NCBI GenBank assembly: GCA_003281405.1
Contig: QCCD01000001.1
Coordinates: 185,494 to 249,493, forward strand
Source: Prochlorococcus sp. AG-347-K16
Lineage (GTDB): Bacteria; Cyanobacteriota; Cyanobacteriia; PCC-6307; Cyanobiaceae
Direction of reading: 5' to 3'
Length of the DNA stretch: 64,000 nucleotides
Below are positions 26,713 to 34,949 of the stretch, one piece after another. The first letter of the stretch is position 1. Every line of letters begins with the position of its first letter. A model generated the notes under the pieces. It was not told the origin of the DNA, did no database searches, and was given only the letters and a program-made list of their open reading frames with translations. The translations under genes were made by a program, and so were the position numbers.

Positions 26713-27756
26713 TTGAATAGTTCATCATATTTCAAGTTAGTTGTAATATTAATCACTTTATTAATAGTATGGACATTAAGAGATTTTCTCCTACTAATAA
26801 TTTGTTCTTTAGTAATTTCAAATATTGTATGTAATTTATCTAATCAAATCCAAAAAGGTTTGAAAATTCCTCGATCGATTTCTTTATTACTTGTCTTAGT
26901 CTTCATATCAGTAATAATATTTACTATTTTTATTCTCGTATTACCTCCGTTTATAAAAGAATTCAATGAAATACTAGTTGACATTCCAAATGGTTTATCA
27001 AAAATAAATATATTGATCAATACAAATCTGAACAAATTTAATAGCATATTTTATGGCAAACAATCAGAGAATGTTATAGACATATTCAGATTAATAAATA
27101 ATGTAGTTACCATTCCAGATGTCTCAACTATTGCAAAAGCTATTCAAGAAAGTTTTAAGAATTTAATTAATATTGCAGGGAATCTAGGTTCTGGTCTTTT
27201 GAGATTAATATTCGTATTAGCAGTGAGTTTGATGATTTCTATTGAACCAAAACAATATAAAGAAAGTGTACTTCTATTAATACCAAAAAATTACCGTAAT
27301 AAATTTAGAATTATTCTGGAAAAATGCAATATTGCATTAGCAAATTGGACCTTTTCTATGGTCATAAGCTCATTATCAGTAGGTTTATTGTCATTAATAG
27401 TTTTATCTATATTAGATGTCAAATACGTTGTCTCAAATGCATTAATAGCAATGGTTCTTAATATTATTCCGAATATAGGTCCAGTTATTAGTGGTATATT
27501 TCCAATCTCAATTGCACTACTAGATAATTTTTGGAAGCCACTGGCCGTATTAGGAGCATATGTAATCATTCAAAATATTGAAAGCTATATAATAATGCCA
27601 TCTATAATGAAGAAAAAAGCAAACCTACTTCCTGGCTTGACATTAATATCACAATTTGGATTTACCTTCATTTTTGGTCCATTAGGCTTAATACTATCCC
27701 TTCCATTAGCTGTAGTAATACAGGTTTTAATAAAAGAATCATTTAAAGATATTTAA
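26713..27756 (+). CDS. AI-2E/PerM family membrane protein
   Basis: A 347-residue polytopic protein with about eight hydrophobic segments, including N-terminal paired helices, a long amphipathic extracytoplasmic region (about 80-150) and C-terminal helices with the family motifs MVLNIIPNIGPVISGIFPI and MKKKANLLPGL. The family includes AI-2 exporters and Na+/H+ antiporters; substrate is unknown here. The start is TTG at 26713; the nearby ATG at 26706 is out of frame and hits a stop after four codons. Convergent with a small membrane-protein ORF, 3 bases away. Confidence 0.85.
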   Translation: MNSSSYFKLVVILITLLIVWTLRDFLLLIICSLVISNIVCNLSNQIQKGLKIPRSISLLLVLVFISVIIFTIFILVLPPFIKEFNEILVDIPNGLSKINILINTNLNKFNSIFYGKQSENVIDIFRLINNVVTIPDVSTIAKAIQESFKNLINIAGNLGSGLLRLIFVLAVSLMISIEPKQYKESVLLLIPKNYRNKFRIILEKCNIALANWTFSMVISSLSVGLLSLIVLSILDVKYVVSNALIAMVLNIIPNIGPVISGIFPISIALLDNFWKPLAVLGAYVIIQNIESYIIMPSIMKKKANLLPGLTLISQFGFTFIFGPLGLILSLPLAVVIQVLIKESFKDI

Positions 27757-27759
27757 AGA

Positions 27760-27942
27760 CTACTTAATTAATTTTTTATATAAATATGGGTACGAAAAAA
27801 GTATAAAGATAGCTAAGGGATGTTTACCTATAGCAAAATATAGAGAACTAAAAGTAAAATGATCAAATAATATTCTTAGCTCAGTAGAAAGATCTATTAA
27901 AACTAATGAAAATAAAACTATCAAATAGTAATTCAATTTCAT
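27760..27942 (-). CDS. Small membrane protein downstream of secF (60 aa)
   Basis: A 60-residue ORF with two hydrophobic stretches (about 4-18 and 40-54) and a basic C-terminus (YKKLIK). The ATG lies 12 bases after the secF stop, consistent with being the last gene of the rsmA-to-secF run. The family is not recognised. It could be a conserved picocyanobacterial membrane protein; the evidence is operon position and composition only. Confidence 0.6.
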   Translation of the reverse strand: MKLNYYLIVLFSLVLIDLSTELRILFDHFTFSSLYFAIGKHPLAIFILFSYPYLYKKLIK

Positions 27943-27954
27943 AAAATGAGAAGC

Positions 27955-28869
27955 TCAGTCTTTAAGCAAGAAAGATGGAGCCAATAAAATACTTGAATAA
28001 CTTCCAACAATAATTCCTAATGATAAGGCCAAAGAAAACCAAAACAGCGAGTAAGATCCAAATAAAATTATGCTTAATAAAGGAATAAGAGTTGTAATAC
28101 TGGTAAAAGTTGTTCTCCTAAATGATTCGTTTACTGATAATTGAATAGTTTCGTTATAACCTTCTTCAGTTGATTTTAAATTCTCACGAATTCTATCAAA
28201 AATAACAACAGTATCATTTACAGAATAACCAGCAATAGTTAACAAGGACACCGCAAATAAACTATTTACCTCGACAGATAATATAATTCCTAACCAAGAA
28301 AATATACCGAAAACAATTAATAAATCATGGAATAAAGCTAATAATGCAAATAATGCATATTTTTTATCAAACCTAATAGTTATATATAAAGATATTGCAA
28401 ATAAAGAAACCAACAATGAAGTAACACAATTGGTAAGTAATCTTTTCCCAAGTTTTGGACCTATTAATCTTGAATCCTTACTCTCATAATTAAGAGGTCC
28501 AATAATATTATCAAGATTAGTAATTAGATTATTTGATTCTTCGATATTCAAATAAGGTGTTCTTATTGAAATTAATTTATTATTATTTTGGAACTGTAAT
28601 TTAATATTTTTTATAAAGTTTTTATTACTAGAGATCTCTCTTAAATTTTCTAAAACTGAATCAGGGGAAAAATTAGAACATTCTTCTTCACAAACTCTTT
28701 CTATTCTTAGTTCATTTCCTCCAACAAAATCCATCCCTAAATTTATAGGTTTCTTATAAGAAGTATTAAAAGTTGAATATAATATTCCTAAAAGACTTAA
28801 CAAAATAAGAAAAGTTGAAAAACTAATTATCTTTCTTTTATTTTTTATTAGTTCAAGATTGTATTTCAT
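27955..28869 (-). CDS. secF: Protein translocase subunit SecF
   Basis: Inner- or thylakoid-membrane RND-type subunit that with SecD uses the proton-motive force to assist Sec export. The 304 residues have six transmembrane helices, an N-terminal NLGMDFVGGNELRIE element after helix 1, and the C-terminal conserved TIAGYSVNDTVVIFDRIREN in the fourth-helix region followed by SFRRTTFTSITTL. secD lies immediately upstream (21 bases). Confidence 0.94.
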   Translation of the reverse strand: MKYNLELIKNKRKIISFSTFLILLSLLGILYSTFNTSYKKPINLGMDFVGGNELRIERVCEEECSNFSPDSVLENLREISSNKNFIKNIKLQFQNNNKLISIRTPYLNIEESNNLITNLDNIIGPLNYESKDSRLIGPKLGKRLLTNCVTSLLVSLFAISLYITIRFDKKYALFALLALFHDLLIVFGIFSWLGIILSVEVNSLFAVSLLTIAGYSVNDTVVIFDRIRENLKSTEEGYNETIQLSVNESFRRTTFTSITTLIPLLSIILFGSYSLFWFSLALSLGIIVGSYSSILLAPSFLLKD

Positions 28870-28890
28870 GGGAAATTAGAAACAAAAAAT

Positions 28891-30360
28891 TTAATTTGAA
28901 AAATTATTCTTGGGTAGATAGAGGTTTTTTTGTCTTAAAGATTGATATGTTGTGAAAAATCGCAAAATAGTTTTAGAACAATTTAATGAGGTAAACAAGC
29001 TTATTAGAACTCCAATACCTAATGTTGCCGCAAAACCTTTAACAAAATTTGTTCCTAATAAAAACAATACAAAACAACTTAGAAGTGTTGTAATATGACC
29101 ATCAACTATAGATGAATTAGCTCTTTGAAAACCGCTATCAATAGATCTTGTGAGAGTATTGCCGTCATATAATTCTTCTCTAATTCTCTCAAATATTAGA
29201 ATATTTGCATCAACAGCCATACCAATACTAAGTATAAGCCCAGATATTCCAGGTAAAGTCAAAGTTACAGGAATTAAAGAATATAGGGCTAAGTTAAAGA
29301 AACCATAAAGTATTAGAGATAGAACTGAAACGAAACCTAGAATTCTATAATTAAAAATCATAAATATACCAACAAAAATTAATCCACTAATAGCTGCATA
29401 AAGACTTTTTAAAATATTTGTGGATCCCAATAGAGCCCCTATAGTATTAGTTTCTACTATTTCAATTGGCAATGGCAATGAGCCTCCTTTAAGTTGAACT
29501 TCTAATTCTCTAGCATTTTCAGCACTAAAATTACCGCTTATTGTTGCAGATCCACCTGTAATACCAGTACTAGCAAACTGCTTACCAACACTAGCTTCAC
29601 TTATAGATTCGCCATCAAGAATAATAGCCAATAGTTGATTAGTGCCAGCTATTGACTTTGTAATTTCTGCAAACTTTTCACCTCCTGAATTACTAAAAGT
29701 TAATAAAACTTCCCAATTACTATTTGTTTGTTCTTGTCTCCTTCCTGCGTTAATAAGATCCTTACCAGATAAATCTGTTTTAATAAATAAATTTGTAATT
29801 TCTTTATCAACATATTTTTTGATTTCAATTAACTTTCCATATAAATCATTACTAGTAGATGAGAAATTCAATTCTTGCTCTATATCTTTAAGATCATCTT
29901 GAATAACTTTTAAGAAATTACCTTTATTTTGGTTTTTTTCTTCAAAGAAATATTGTTCTATTAATTCTTTAATACTCAATCTTTGTATTTGCAGGTTTTT
30001 TAAATCTGCAGATGTTCCTTCTTTTTGGGTTCTAAATTCTAATAAAGCAGTCTTACCTAATACCCTTGAAGCAACTAATGGATTTTGTTCGCCTGGTAAT
30101 TCTAAAATCAATTGATCTCCACCGAGGGTTTGTAAATTAGACTCAGAAACTCCTAGATTGTTAACGCGCTTATCTATAACCGAATTAACTGCTTCAAGTT
30201 CATCCCTTGTTACCTTACCTTCCTCTTTAATAATTTGTAGTGTAAGTTGAGAACCCCCTTGTAAATCCAATCCCAACTGTAAGGGATAATTTATTAATAG
30301 ATAAACAGATAAAGTAAGTAGAAATATAATAAAAAAAAGCCAACCTTGCCTTCTTTTCAT
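28891..30360 (-). CDS. secD: Protein translocase subunit SecD
   Basis: Partner of SecF in the SecDF complex that pulls preproteins across the membrane. The 489 residues show LQLGLDLQGGSQLTLQI after the first helix, a large periplasmic P1/P3 region (about 30-310) with an insertion rich in polar residues around 120-190, and the membrane domain with LILSIGMAVDANILIFERIREEL and the following SFxRA-like DSGFQRANSSIVD. The start is three bases after the pdhB stop, implying tight coupling. Confidence 0.94.
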   Translation of the reverse strand: MKRRQGWLFFIIFLLTLSVYLLINYPLQLGLDLQGGSQLTLQIIKEEGKVTRDELEAVNSVIDKRVNNLGVSESNLQTLGGDQLILELPGEQNPLVASRVLGKTALLEFRTQKEGTSADLKNLQIQRLSIKELIEQYFFEEKNQNKGNFLKVIQDDLKDIEQELNFSSTSNDLYGKLIEIKKYVDKEITNLFIKTDLSGKDLINAGRRQEQTNSNWEVLLTFSNSGGEKFAEITKSIAGTNQLLAIILDGESISEASVGKQFASTGITGGSATISGNFSAENARELEVQLKGGSLPLPIEIVETNTIGALLGSTNILKSLYAAISGLIFVGIFMIFNYRILGFVSVLSLILYGFFNLALYSLIPVTLTLPGISGLILSIGMAVDANILIFERIREELYDGNTLTRSIDSGFQRANSSIVDGHITTLLSCFVLFLLGTNFVKGFAATLGIGVLISLFTSLNCSKTILRFFTTYQSLRQKNLYLPKNNFSN

Positions 30361-30363
30361 TTT

Positions 30364-31347
30364 CTATATACTCCCACTAATTAAATGTTCAACTTTTTCA
30401 ACTATTTGATGTGGTTGGATTATTGTCAAATTCTCAAGATTTCCATTATAAGGAGTTGGAATATCCTGACTAGATAATCTAATTGGTCGGGCATCAAGAT
30501 CATCAAAACACTCTTCTGTTATCAATGCAATTAATTCTGCACCAATACCTCCAGTCTTCATACATTCTTCAACAATAATTACTTTATTTGTTTTTCTTAT
30601 TGATTTTGAGATGGTTTCCATATCAAATGGTTTTAAACTTATTAAATCTATTAACTCAACATCTATTCCTTTTTTTTCTAATTCTTCAACAGCTTTAAGG
30701 CAGTGATGTCTCATTCTTGAATAAGTCAATAAAGTAATATCACACCCTTCTTTTACAACGTCAGCCTGATCTAAAGCGCAAGTATAATCACCCTCAGGTA
30801 ATTCTTCAGACAAATTGTATAGAAGAACATGTTCGAAAAAAAGAACCGGATTATCATCTCTTATAGCTGCTTTCATTAAACCTTTAGCATTTGTGGGCGT
30901 ACTACATGCAACAATCTTTATGCCAGGGACTGCATGAAAATATGCTTCAAGTCTTTGACTATGCTCAGCACCAAGTTGACGACCAACTCCACCAGGTCCT
31001 CGAACTACAGCTGGTATTTTATAATTTCCGCCACTTGTATATCTAAGCATACCCATATTGTTTGATATCTGATTAAATGCTAAAAGCAAAAAACCCATAT
31101 TCATTCCTTCTACTATTGGTCTTAAGCCAGTCATTGCTGCACCCACAGCCATACCCGTAAAACTATTCTCTGCAATTGGAGTATCTAAGACTCTTAACTC
31201 TCCATATTTTTCATATAAATCCTTAGTTACCTTATAAGATCCTCCATATTGACCAACATCTTCCCCCATTACGCAAACATTCACATCATTTGCCATTTCT
31301 TCATCAATTGCCTCTTTCAAAGCATTAAATAATAATGTTCCAGCCAC
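30364..31347 (-). CDS. pdhB: Pyruvate dehydrogenase E1 component, beta subunit
   Basis: Transketolase-like beta subunit of the E1 component that decarboxylates pyruvate with ThDP for acetyl-CoA formation. The 327 residues carry [28 protein letters not shown] and [21 protein letters not shown], and the C-terminal transketolase domain with [15 protein letters not shown]. Length is typical. The start is a GTG at 31345-31347. The alpha subunit gene is not in this window. A 31-codon ORF lies just upstream and secD follows three bases downstream. Confidence 0.95.
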   Translation of the reverse strand: MAGTLLFNALKEAIDEEMANDVNVCVMGEDVGQYGGSYKVTKDLYEKYGELRVLDTPIAENSFTGMAVGAAMTGLRPIVEGMNMGFLLLAFNQISNNMGMLRYTSGGNYKIPAVVRGPGGVGRQLGAEHSQRLEAYFHAVPGIKIVACSTPTNAKGLMKAAIRDDNPVLFFEHVLLYNLSEELPEGDYTCALDQADVVKEGCDITLLTYSRMRHHCLKAVEELEKKGIDVELIDLISLKPFDMETISKSIRKTNKVIIVEECMKTGGIGAELIALITEECFDDLDARPIRLSSQDIPTPYNGNLENLTIIQPHQIVEKVEHLISGSI

Positions 31348-31396
31348 AATTAATTACCTAATTAATCACATATATAATCCTACCACTTTGAATAAT

Positions 31397-31492
31397 TCAA
31401 CCTCCTTCAGCGAAGGTTATGAGTAGTAATATTGATAAAATCATTCCTGGCGACAGCAAAAGGACTAAAAGACCTAAGTCATGTAAAGACAT
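31397..31492 (-). CDS. Putative 31-residue membrane protein between DUF3082 and pdhB
   Basis: From the ATG at 31490-31492 to the TGA at 31397-31399 the minus strand encodes 31 residues: a short polar start (MSLHDLG), one continuous hydrophobic helix (about 7-27) containing a central SPG, and a short AEGG end. It fills most of the 179-base gap between the DUF3082 gene and pdhB, on the strand of both. No strong Shine-Dalgarno sequence precedes it. The architecture is that of small thylakoid-complex subunits, but it matches none I can name. Confidence 0.5.
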   Translation of the reverse strand: MSLHDLGLLVLLLSPGMILSILLLITFAEGG

Positions 31493-31526
31493 TCAAAGAA
31501 AGTGTTTTCTTAATAATATTGGATAT

Positions 31527-31829
31527 TCAACTTTTCTTCACAATAAAACTGCGAATAAATACAATAAAAAGTCCTATACCTATAAAAGCAAAAGAGAAAG
31601 TTAGCAAAAAAGATAATCCAATTATTAATGTATTAATACTAGAAGAAATATTTTGGACTATTTCAGAAGAATTAGATGGTTTATGTACTGAAAAATAAAT
31701 TGCAATTTTGTTACTTAAAAAATAAAAAAATATAAATAATGAAAAACTTGTTAATGATCCAACAATAAAATTTAAAGGTCCTTTTTCGGGAATATTTTTT
31801 TCAATATTCTCATTACTATTATCAGCCAC
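31527..31829 (-). CDS. DUF3082 membrane protein
   Basis: A 100-residue protein with a polar N-terminus, two transmembrane helices (about 20-45 and 66-92) and a basic end. It resembles the cyanobacterial/plant DUF3082 family by length, layout and position between ispE and pdhB. The first helix region GPLNFIVGSLTSFSLFIF and the intervening SEIVQNISSSINTLIIGLSF are the recognisable parts. Function is unknown. It follows ispE by 24 bases. Confidence 0.75.
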   Translation of the reverse strand: MADNSNENIEKNIPEKGPLNFIVGSLTSFSLFIFFYFLSNKIAIYFSVHKPSNSSEIVQNISSSINTLIIGLSFLLTFSFAFIGIGLFIVFIRSFIVKKS

Positions 31830-31853
31830 AATAGATTTCTATATAAAAAAAAT

Positions 31854-32789
31854 TTAAATGAATGTTATTCCCTTTTCAAGTAAAGTGCAAACCCATGAAT
31901 CATAGCCTTTATCATTAAATAATTTAGAATTTGCAGTAAATTCTTTTTTAGCAGTCTCTATATCCTTAAAGAGTGCAAAGCATGTAGGGCCTGATCCACT
32001 CATTGAAAATGTGAGACAATTTTCTAATTTAGACAGTAAATATAATGCCTGCTTTACAGAATCATTATCATTTTCAACAACTAACTGCAAATCATTTTTA
32101 ATAGAAAAATGTTGATTATGAAAATTTAAGTTATTTAAACCTTTATCTCTTAAATTTTTTCTTATTTTCTCAATCATTTCTCTATCAGTAAGATATTGAT
32201 CACAAAATCTATTACTATATTTTTTATAAGTTTCAGCAGTTGATACTGATACATTCGGATTTTTTAAAAGAATTGCTCCATAATCAAGGGTTGAATCTAA
32301 TTTCTCTAAAATTTCTCCTCTTCCAAAACATAATTGAATTCCACCATTTATAAAAAAGGGAATATCAGATCCTAAAGTTGATGCTAATGAACATAAAGTT
32401 TCTTGATCTAATTTCAAATCCCATAAATTATTAAGACCAATTAATGTTGCTGCTGCATTACTGGATCCACCAGCTAATCCTGCGCCAATTGGGATATTTT
32501 TTCTTAAAAATATATTCGCCCCGTAATCTATATTTGATTTTTTCCTTAATAGGTTTGCCGATTTAACAATTAAGTTATCATCAGATAGGCTTAAATCATT
32601 ACAATCAGACTCAAGTTTAATTAAACCTTCATTATTAATTTCAAATTCTAAATAATCAGCAAGATCGATATTTTGCATAATCATTGCTAACTCATGAAAT
32701 CCGTCCTCTCTTTTACCAATAACTTCAAGGTGCAAATTTATTTTGGCAGGAGCTTTTATATTAATTTTCTTTTTAGCTAAATCTTGCAT
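31854..32789 (-). CDS. ispE: 4-diphosphocytidyl-2-C-methyl-D-erythritol kinase
   Basis: GHMP-family kinase phosphorylating CDP-ME in the MEP isoprenoid pathway, the same pathway as dxs in this window. The 311 residues include APAKINLHLEVIGKREDGFHEL near the N-terminus (interrupted here as two motifs, APAKINLHLEV and REDGFHEL), the ATP-binding IPIGAGLAGGSSNAAATL and the C-terminal MSGSGPTCFALF. All three GHMP motifs are intact. Its start lies 12 bases after the rsmA stop. Confidence 0.96.
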   Translation of the reverse strand: MQDLAKKKINIKAPAKINLHLEVIGKREDGFHELAMIMQNIDLADYLEFEINNEGLIKLESDCNDLSLSDDNLIVKSANLLRKKSNIDYGANIFLRKNIPIGAGLAGGSSNAAATLIGLNNLWDLKLDQETLCSLASTLGSDIPFFINGGIQLCFGRGEILEKLDSTLDYGAILLKNPNVSVSTAETYKKYSNRFCDQYLTDREMIEKIRKNLRDKGLNNLNFHNQHFSIKNDLQLVVENDNDSVKQALYLLSKLENCLTFSMSGSGPTCFALFKDIETAKKEFTANSKLFNDKGYDSWVCTLLEKGITFI

Positions 32790-32801
32790 ATGCTTAAATT
32801 T

Positions 32802-33626
32802 TTATTTTTTAATTTTAATACAATTTTCTGCAAGCTTAATCCATTGGTCAATTGAAATATCTTGTGGTCTTAAATTAAAACAAACTTTTGAAGAATCAGA
32901 TAATTCATTTATCTCTTCATTTGAAAGTATTGAATTAAGTGTATTTCTAAGCATTTTTCTTCTTGAATTAAATGAAATTCGAAGAAGTTTATCTATATAT
33001 TTTTCTAGACTAATATCTAATCTTAAATCATTTTTAATTGGTTCGAAAACTACTAAAGAAGAAAATACTTTTGGAGGCGGACTAAATGATGAAGGCGGCA
33101 CATCGCATATTCTTTTTATTTTTGATAAAAGTTGCATTCTTATACTAAGCGCACCAGCATTAGGACTACCTTCTTTTGACAAAATCCTATCTACAACGTC
33201 TTTCTGCATTAAAAATATTACTTTTTCGTAATTATAGTTTCTTATAATGCCTAATCGACCTATGAAAATATCCAATATTGGGCCAGTTATATTGTAAGGA
33301 ATATTTGCAATCACTTTTGTAATCTTCTTATTAATCGAATCTAAATTTACAGAAAGAATATCTCCCTGCTGCAGTGAAAACTTTTCATTATTATTGAATT
33401 TTTCATTTAATAAATTTATTAAATCTTTATCTAATTCAATTGCATGTAATTTTTTAATTTCTGAATCTAACAACTTAGATGTTAAAGCTCCTTTACCAGG
33501 ACCAATTTCTAAAATAAAGTCGTTTTCATTAAGAACAGCAATTTCTTTAATTTTTTCTAATATTTTTTTATTTACCAACCAGTGTTGTCCAAATCTTTTT
33601 TTTTGATGATAGTTTTTAGAATTCAT
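32802..33626 (-). CDS. rsmA: 16S rRNA dimethyladenosine transferase RsmA (KsgA)
   Basis: Dimethylates A1518 and A1519 in the 3' hairpin of 16S rRNA. The 274 residues have the [19 protein letters not shown] opening, the SAM-binding [16 protein letters not shown], the [14 protein letters not shown] catalytic NxPY motif and the later [10 protein letters not shown] segment. Length is normal. It is the first gene of a minus-strand run continuing through ispE, DUF3082, pdhB and secDF, and is divergent from the 104-aa ORF. Confidence 0.96.
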   Translation of the reverse strand: MNSKNYHQKKRFGQHWLVNKKILEKIKEIAVLNENDFILEIGPGKGALTSKLLDSEIKKLHAIELDKDLINLLNEKFNNNEKFSLQQGDILSVNLDSINKKITKVIANIPYNITGPILDIFIGRLGIIRNYNYEKVIFLMQKDVVDRILSKEGSPNAGALSIRMQLLSKIKRICDVPPSSFSPPPKVFSSLVVFEPIKNDLRLDISLEKYIDKLLRISFNSRRKMLRNTLNSILSNEEINELSDSSKVCFNLRPQDISIDQWIKLAENCIKIKK

Positions 33627-33682
33627 CTAAAAGATAAATAATATGTTTAAATTAAATATGAATTTATTTAATACTTTATATC

Positions 33683-33997
33683 ATGAGCTTATCAAAAAAA
33701 AATTTAGATAAACTCAATAAATTTAAAAAAAATAAAAATTTAAATAAAGAAAGTAAGAATATAACTAATAATGATAATTTAATCACCAATCGACTTAATT
33801 CAGAAGATCCCAAAAAAATTTTTTATTCGTTAATTGATAATTCAGAATCTTTAGAAGAGACTTCTACCGTTAATAATTCATTAAGAAAAAGTGAGTTTAA
33901 TCATATTAATATGAATTCTAAAAAAGATAATTTTTCCAAGAAATTGACAACCGAAGAGGAACTATATGATGAATTTAATTATCTTCTTGATGAATAA
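33683..33997 (+). CDS. Lysine/asparagine-rich hypothetical protein (104 aa)
   Basis: A 104-residue, highly charged, probably disordered protein starting at ATG 33683. The N-terminal 30 residues are mainly K, N and L; the C-terminus TTEEELYDEFNYLLDE is acidic and the most motif-like part, perhaps a short binding helix. It lies between divergent rsmA and rlmH, 19 bases before rlmH. I do not recognise a family. The open frame over 104 codons in an AT-rich genome and its position suggest a real gene. Confidence 0.65.
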   Translation: MSLSKKNLDKLNKFKKNKNLNKESKNITNNDNLITNRLNSEDPKKIFYSLIDNSESLEETSTVNNSLRKSEFNHINMNSKKDNFSKKLTTEEELYDEFNYLLDE

Positions 33998-34016
33998 TTA
34001 GTTTTAATATTTACTT

Positions 34017-34433
34017 ATGTTGCAAAGTAATAGATTAGCAATTTATGCTATTGGCAAAATAAAGAAACTTTGGATTAGAGATGGAATTAATCAATACAAA
34101 AAAAGAATGCCTGAACTTATCATTAATGAGTTAAAAACTTTTAATTTAGATAATCTTAGATCTAATAACAATATTATTGTCTGCCTTAGTGAAGAAGGGA
34201 AGCAGTTTAATTCAGTTGAACTTTGTTCCTTACTCTTGAATTTTAAAAATAAAAAAATCAACTTCTTAATCGGTGATGCTGATGGAGTTAGTTCAGATAT
34301 AAAAGAAAAATCTGATCTTGTACTAAGCCTGTCTCCTTTAACTTTTCCTCATGAATTAGCTAGATTAATTCTAATCGAGCAAATCTATAGAGCTATTTCT
34401 ATATCTAACAACTCCCCTTACCATCGTTCTTAA
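34017..34433 (+). CDS. rlmH: 23S rRNA pseudouridine-1915 N3-methyltransferase RlmH
   Basis: SPOUT-class methyltransferase acting on pseudouridine 1915 of helix 69 in 70S ribosomes. The 138 residues show [34 protein letters not shown], the [16 protein letters not shown]-binding knot loop and the C-terminal [20 protein letters not shown] (read as [10 protein letters not shown] and NNSPYH). Length is slightly below the common 155 but all conserved blocks are present. It is followed by the SOS-type umuDC operon with a 99-base gap. Confidence 0.92.
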   Translation: MLQSNRLAIYAIGKIKKLWIRDGINQYKKRMPELIINELKTFNLDNLRSNNNIIVCLSEEGKQFNSVELCSLLLNFKNKKINFLIGDADGVSSDIKEKSDLVLSLSPLTFPHELARLILIEQIYRAISISNNSPYHRS

Positions 34434-34505
34434 AAAGATTAGATTCAATCTAAAATTAATCTATAAAAGTTTAATAACTAACTATTTTTTGATTTTTTGC
34501 TATAT

Positions 34506-34519
34506 AGTACATATATACT
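34506..34519 (+). promoter_or_regulatory. Putative LexA (SOS) box upstream of umuD
   Basis: AGTAC-ATA-TATACT matches the cyanobacterial LexA operator RGTAC-N3-DGTWCB with one mismatch (A instead of G in the right half). It ends 13 bases before the umuD start codon and overlaps TATA-rich sequence that could hold the -10 region, so repression by LexA and induction by DNA damage would be expected. No lexA gene is in the window. Confidence 0.55.
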
Positions 34520-34532
34520 ATTAATTTAAGTC

Positions 34533-34949
34533 TTGGATTCTTTTGATTCAACTACTAAAAAATTTAAAATCCCCTTATTAACTGATTCGGTATCTGCAGG
34601 ATTTCCTTCTCCTGCAGATGACTATACAGAAGAAAATATTGATTTAAACGAACATTTAATATCTAATCCATTTAGCACTTTTTTTCTTAGAGTTAAAGGT
34701 GACTCAATGATAAATGCAGGAATTAAAGATAACGATTTAATAATAGTAGACAAGAGCTTAACAGCCAGGCCAGGAAATATCATCATTGCAATGATAGACG
34801 GAGAATTTACAATAAAAAGATTATCTATAAAAAATAATGAATTATATTTAAAAGCAGAAAATCATAATTATCCTGATTTTAGATTTAAAAACCATATTGA
34901 TGTACAGATATGGGGAGTTGTTATTTATTCAATACATAGCTATTTATGA
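34533..34949 (+). CDS. umuD: UmuD-like S24 peptidase (polymerase V accessory subunit)
   Basis: RecA-stimulated self-cleaving protein whose processed form joins UmuC for translesion synthesis. The 138 residues align with E. coli UmuD in the SAGFPSPADDY cleavage region (A22-G23 replaces Cys-Gly), the catalytic serine S58 in GDSMINAG and the catalytic lysine K95 in DGEFTIKRL. The start is TTG at 34533. It sits 13 bases after a LexA-like box and overlaps umuC by 4 bases (ATGA), the standard umuDC arrangement. Confidence 0.93.
   Translation: MDSFDSTTKKFKIPLLTDSVSAGFPSPADDYTEENIDLNEHLISNPFSTFFLRVKGDSMINAGIKDNDLIIVDKSLTARPGNIIIAMIDGEFTIKRLSIKNNELYLKAENHNYPDFRFKNHIDVQIWGVVIYSIHSYL

Noticed and set aside
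31419..31698. Two plus-strand frames of 61 and 88 codons upstream of pdhB
   Set aside because: They overlap antisense the DUF3082 gene and the 31-aa ORF, are lysine/serine-rich without pattern, and run against the local operon direction.
32743..33231. 162-codon open frame on the plus strand
   Set aside because: Lies antisense to ispE and rsmA, both with full family motifs; no recognisable domain or ribosome binding site.
34438..34456. TTAGATT-C-AATCTAA palindrome after rlmH as a terminator
   Set aside because: The spacer is a single base and no T-run follows; possible only as a weak structure.
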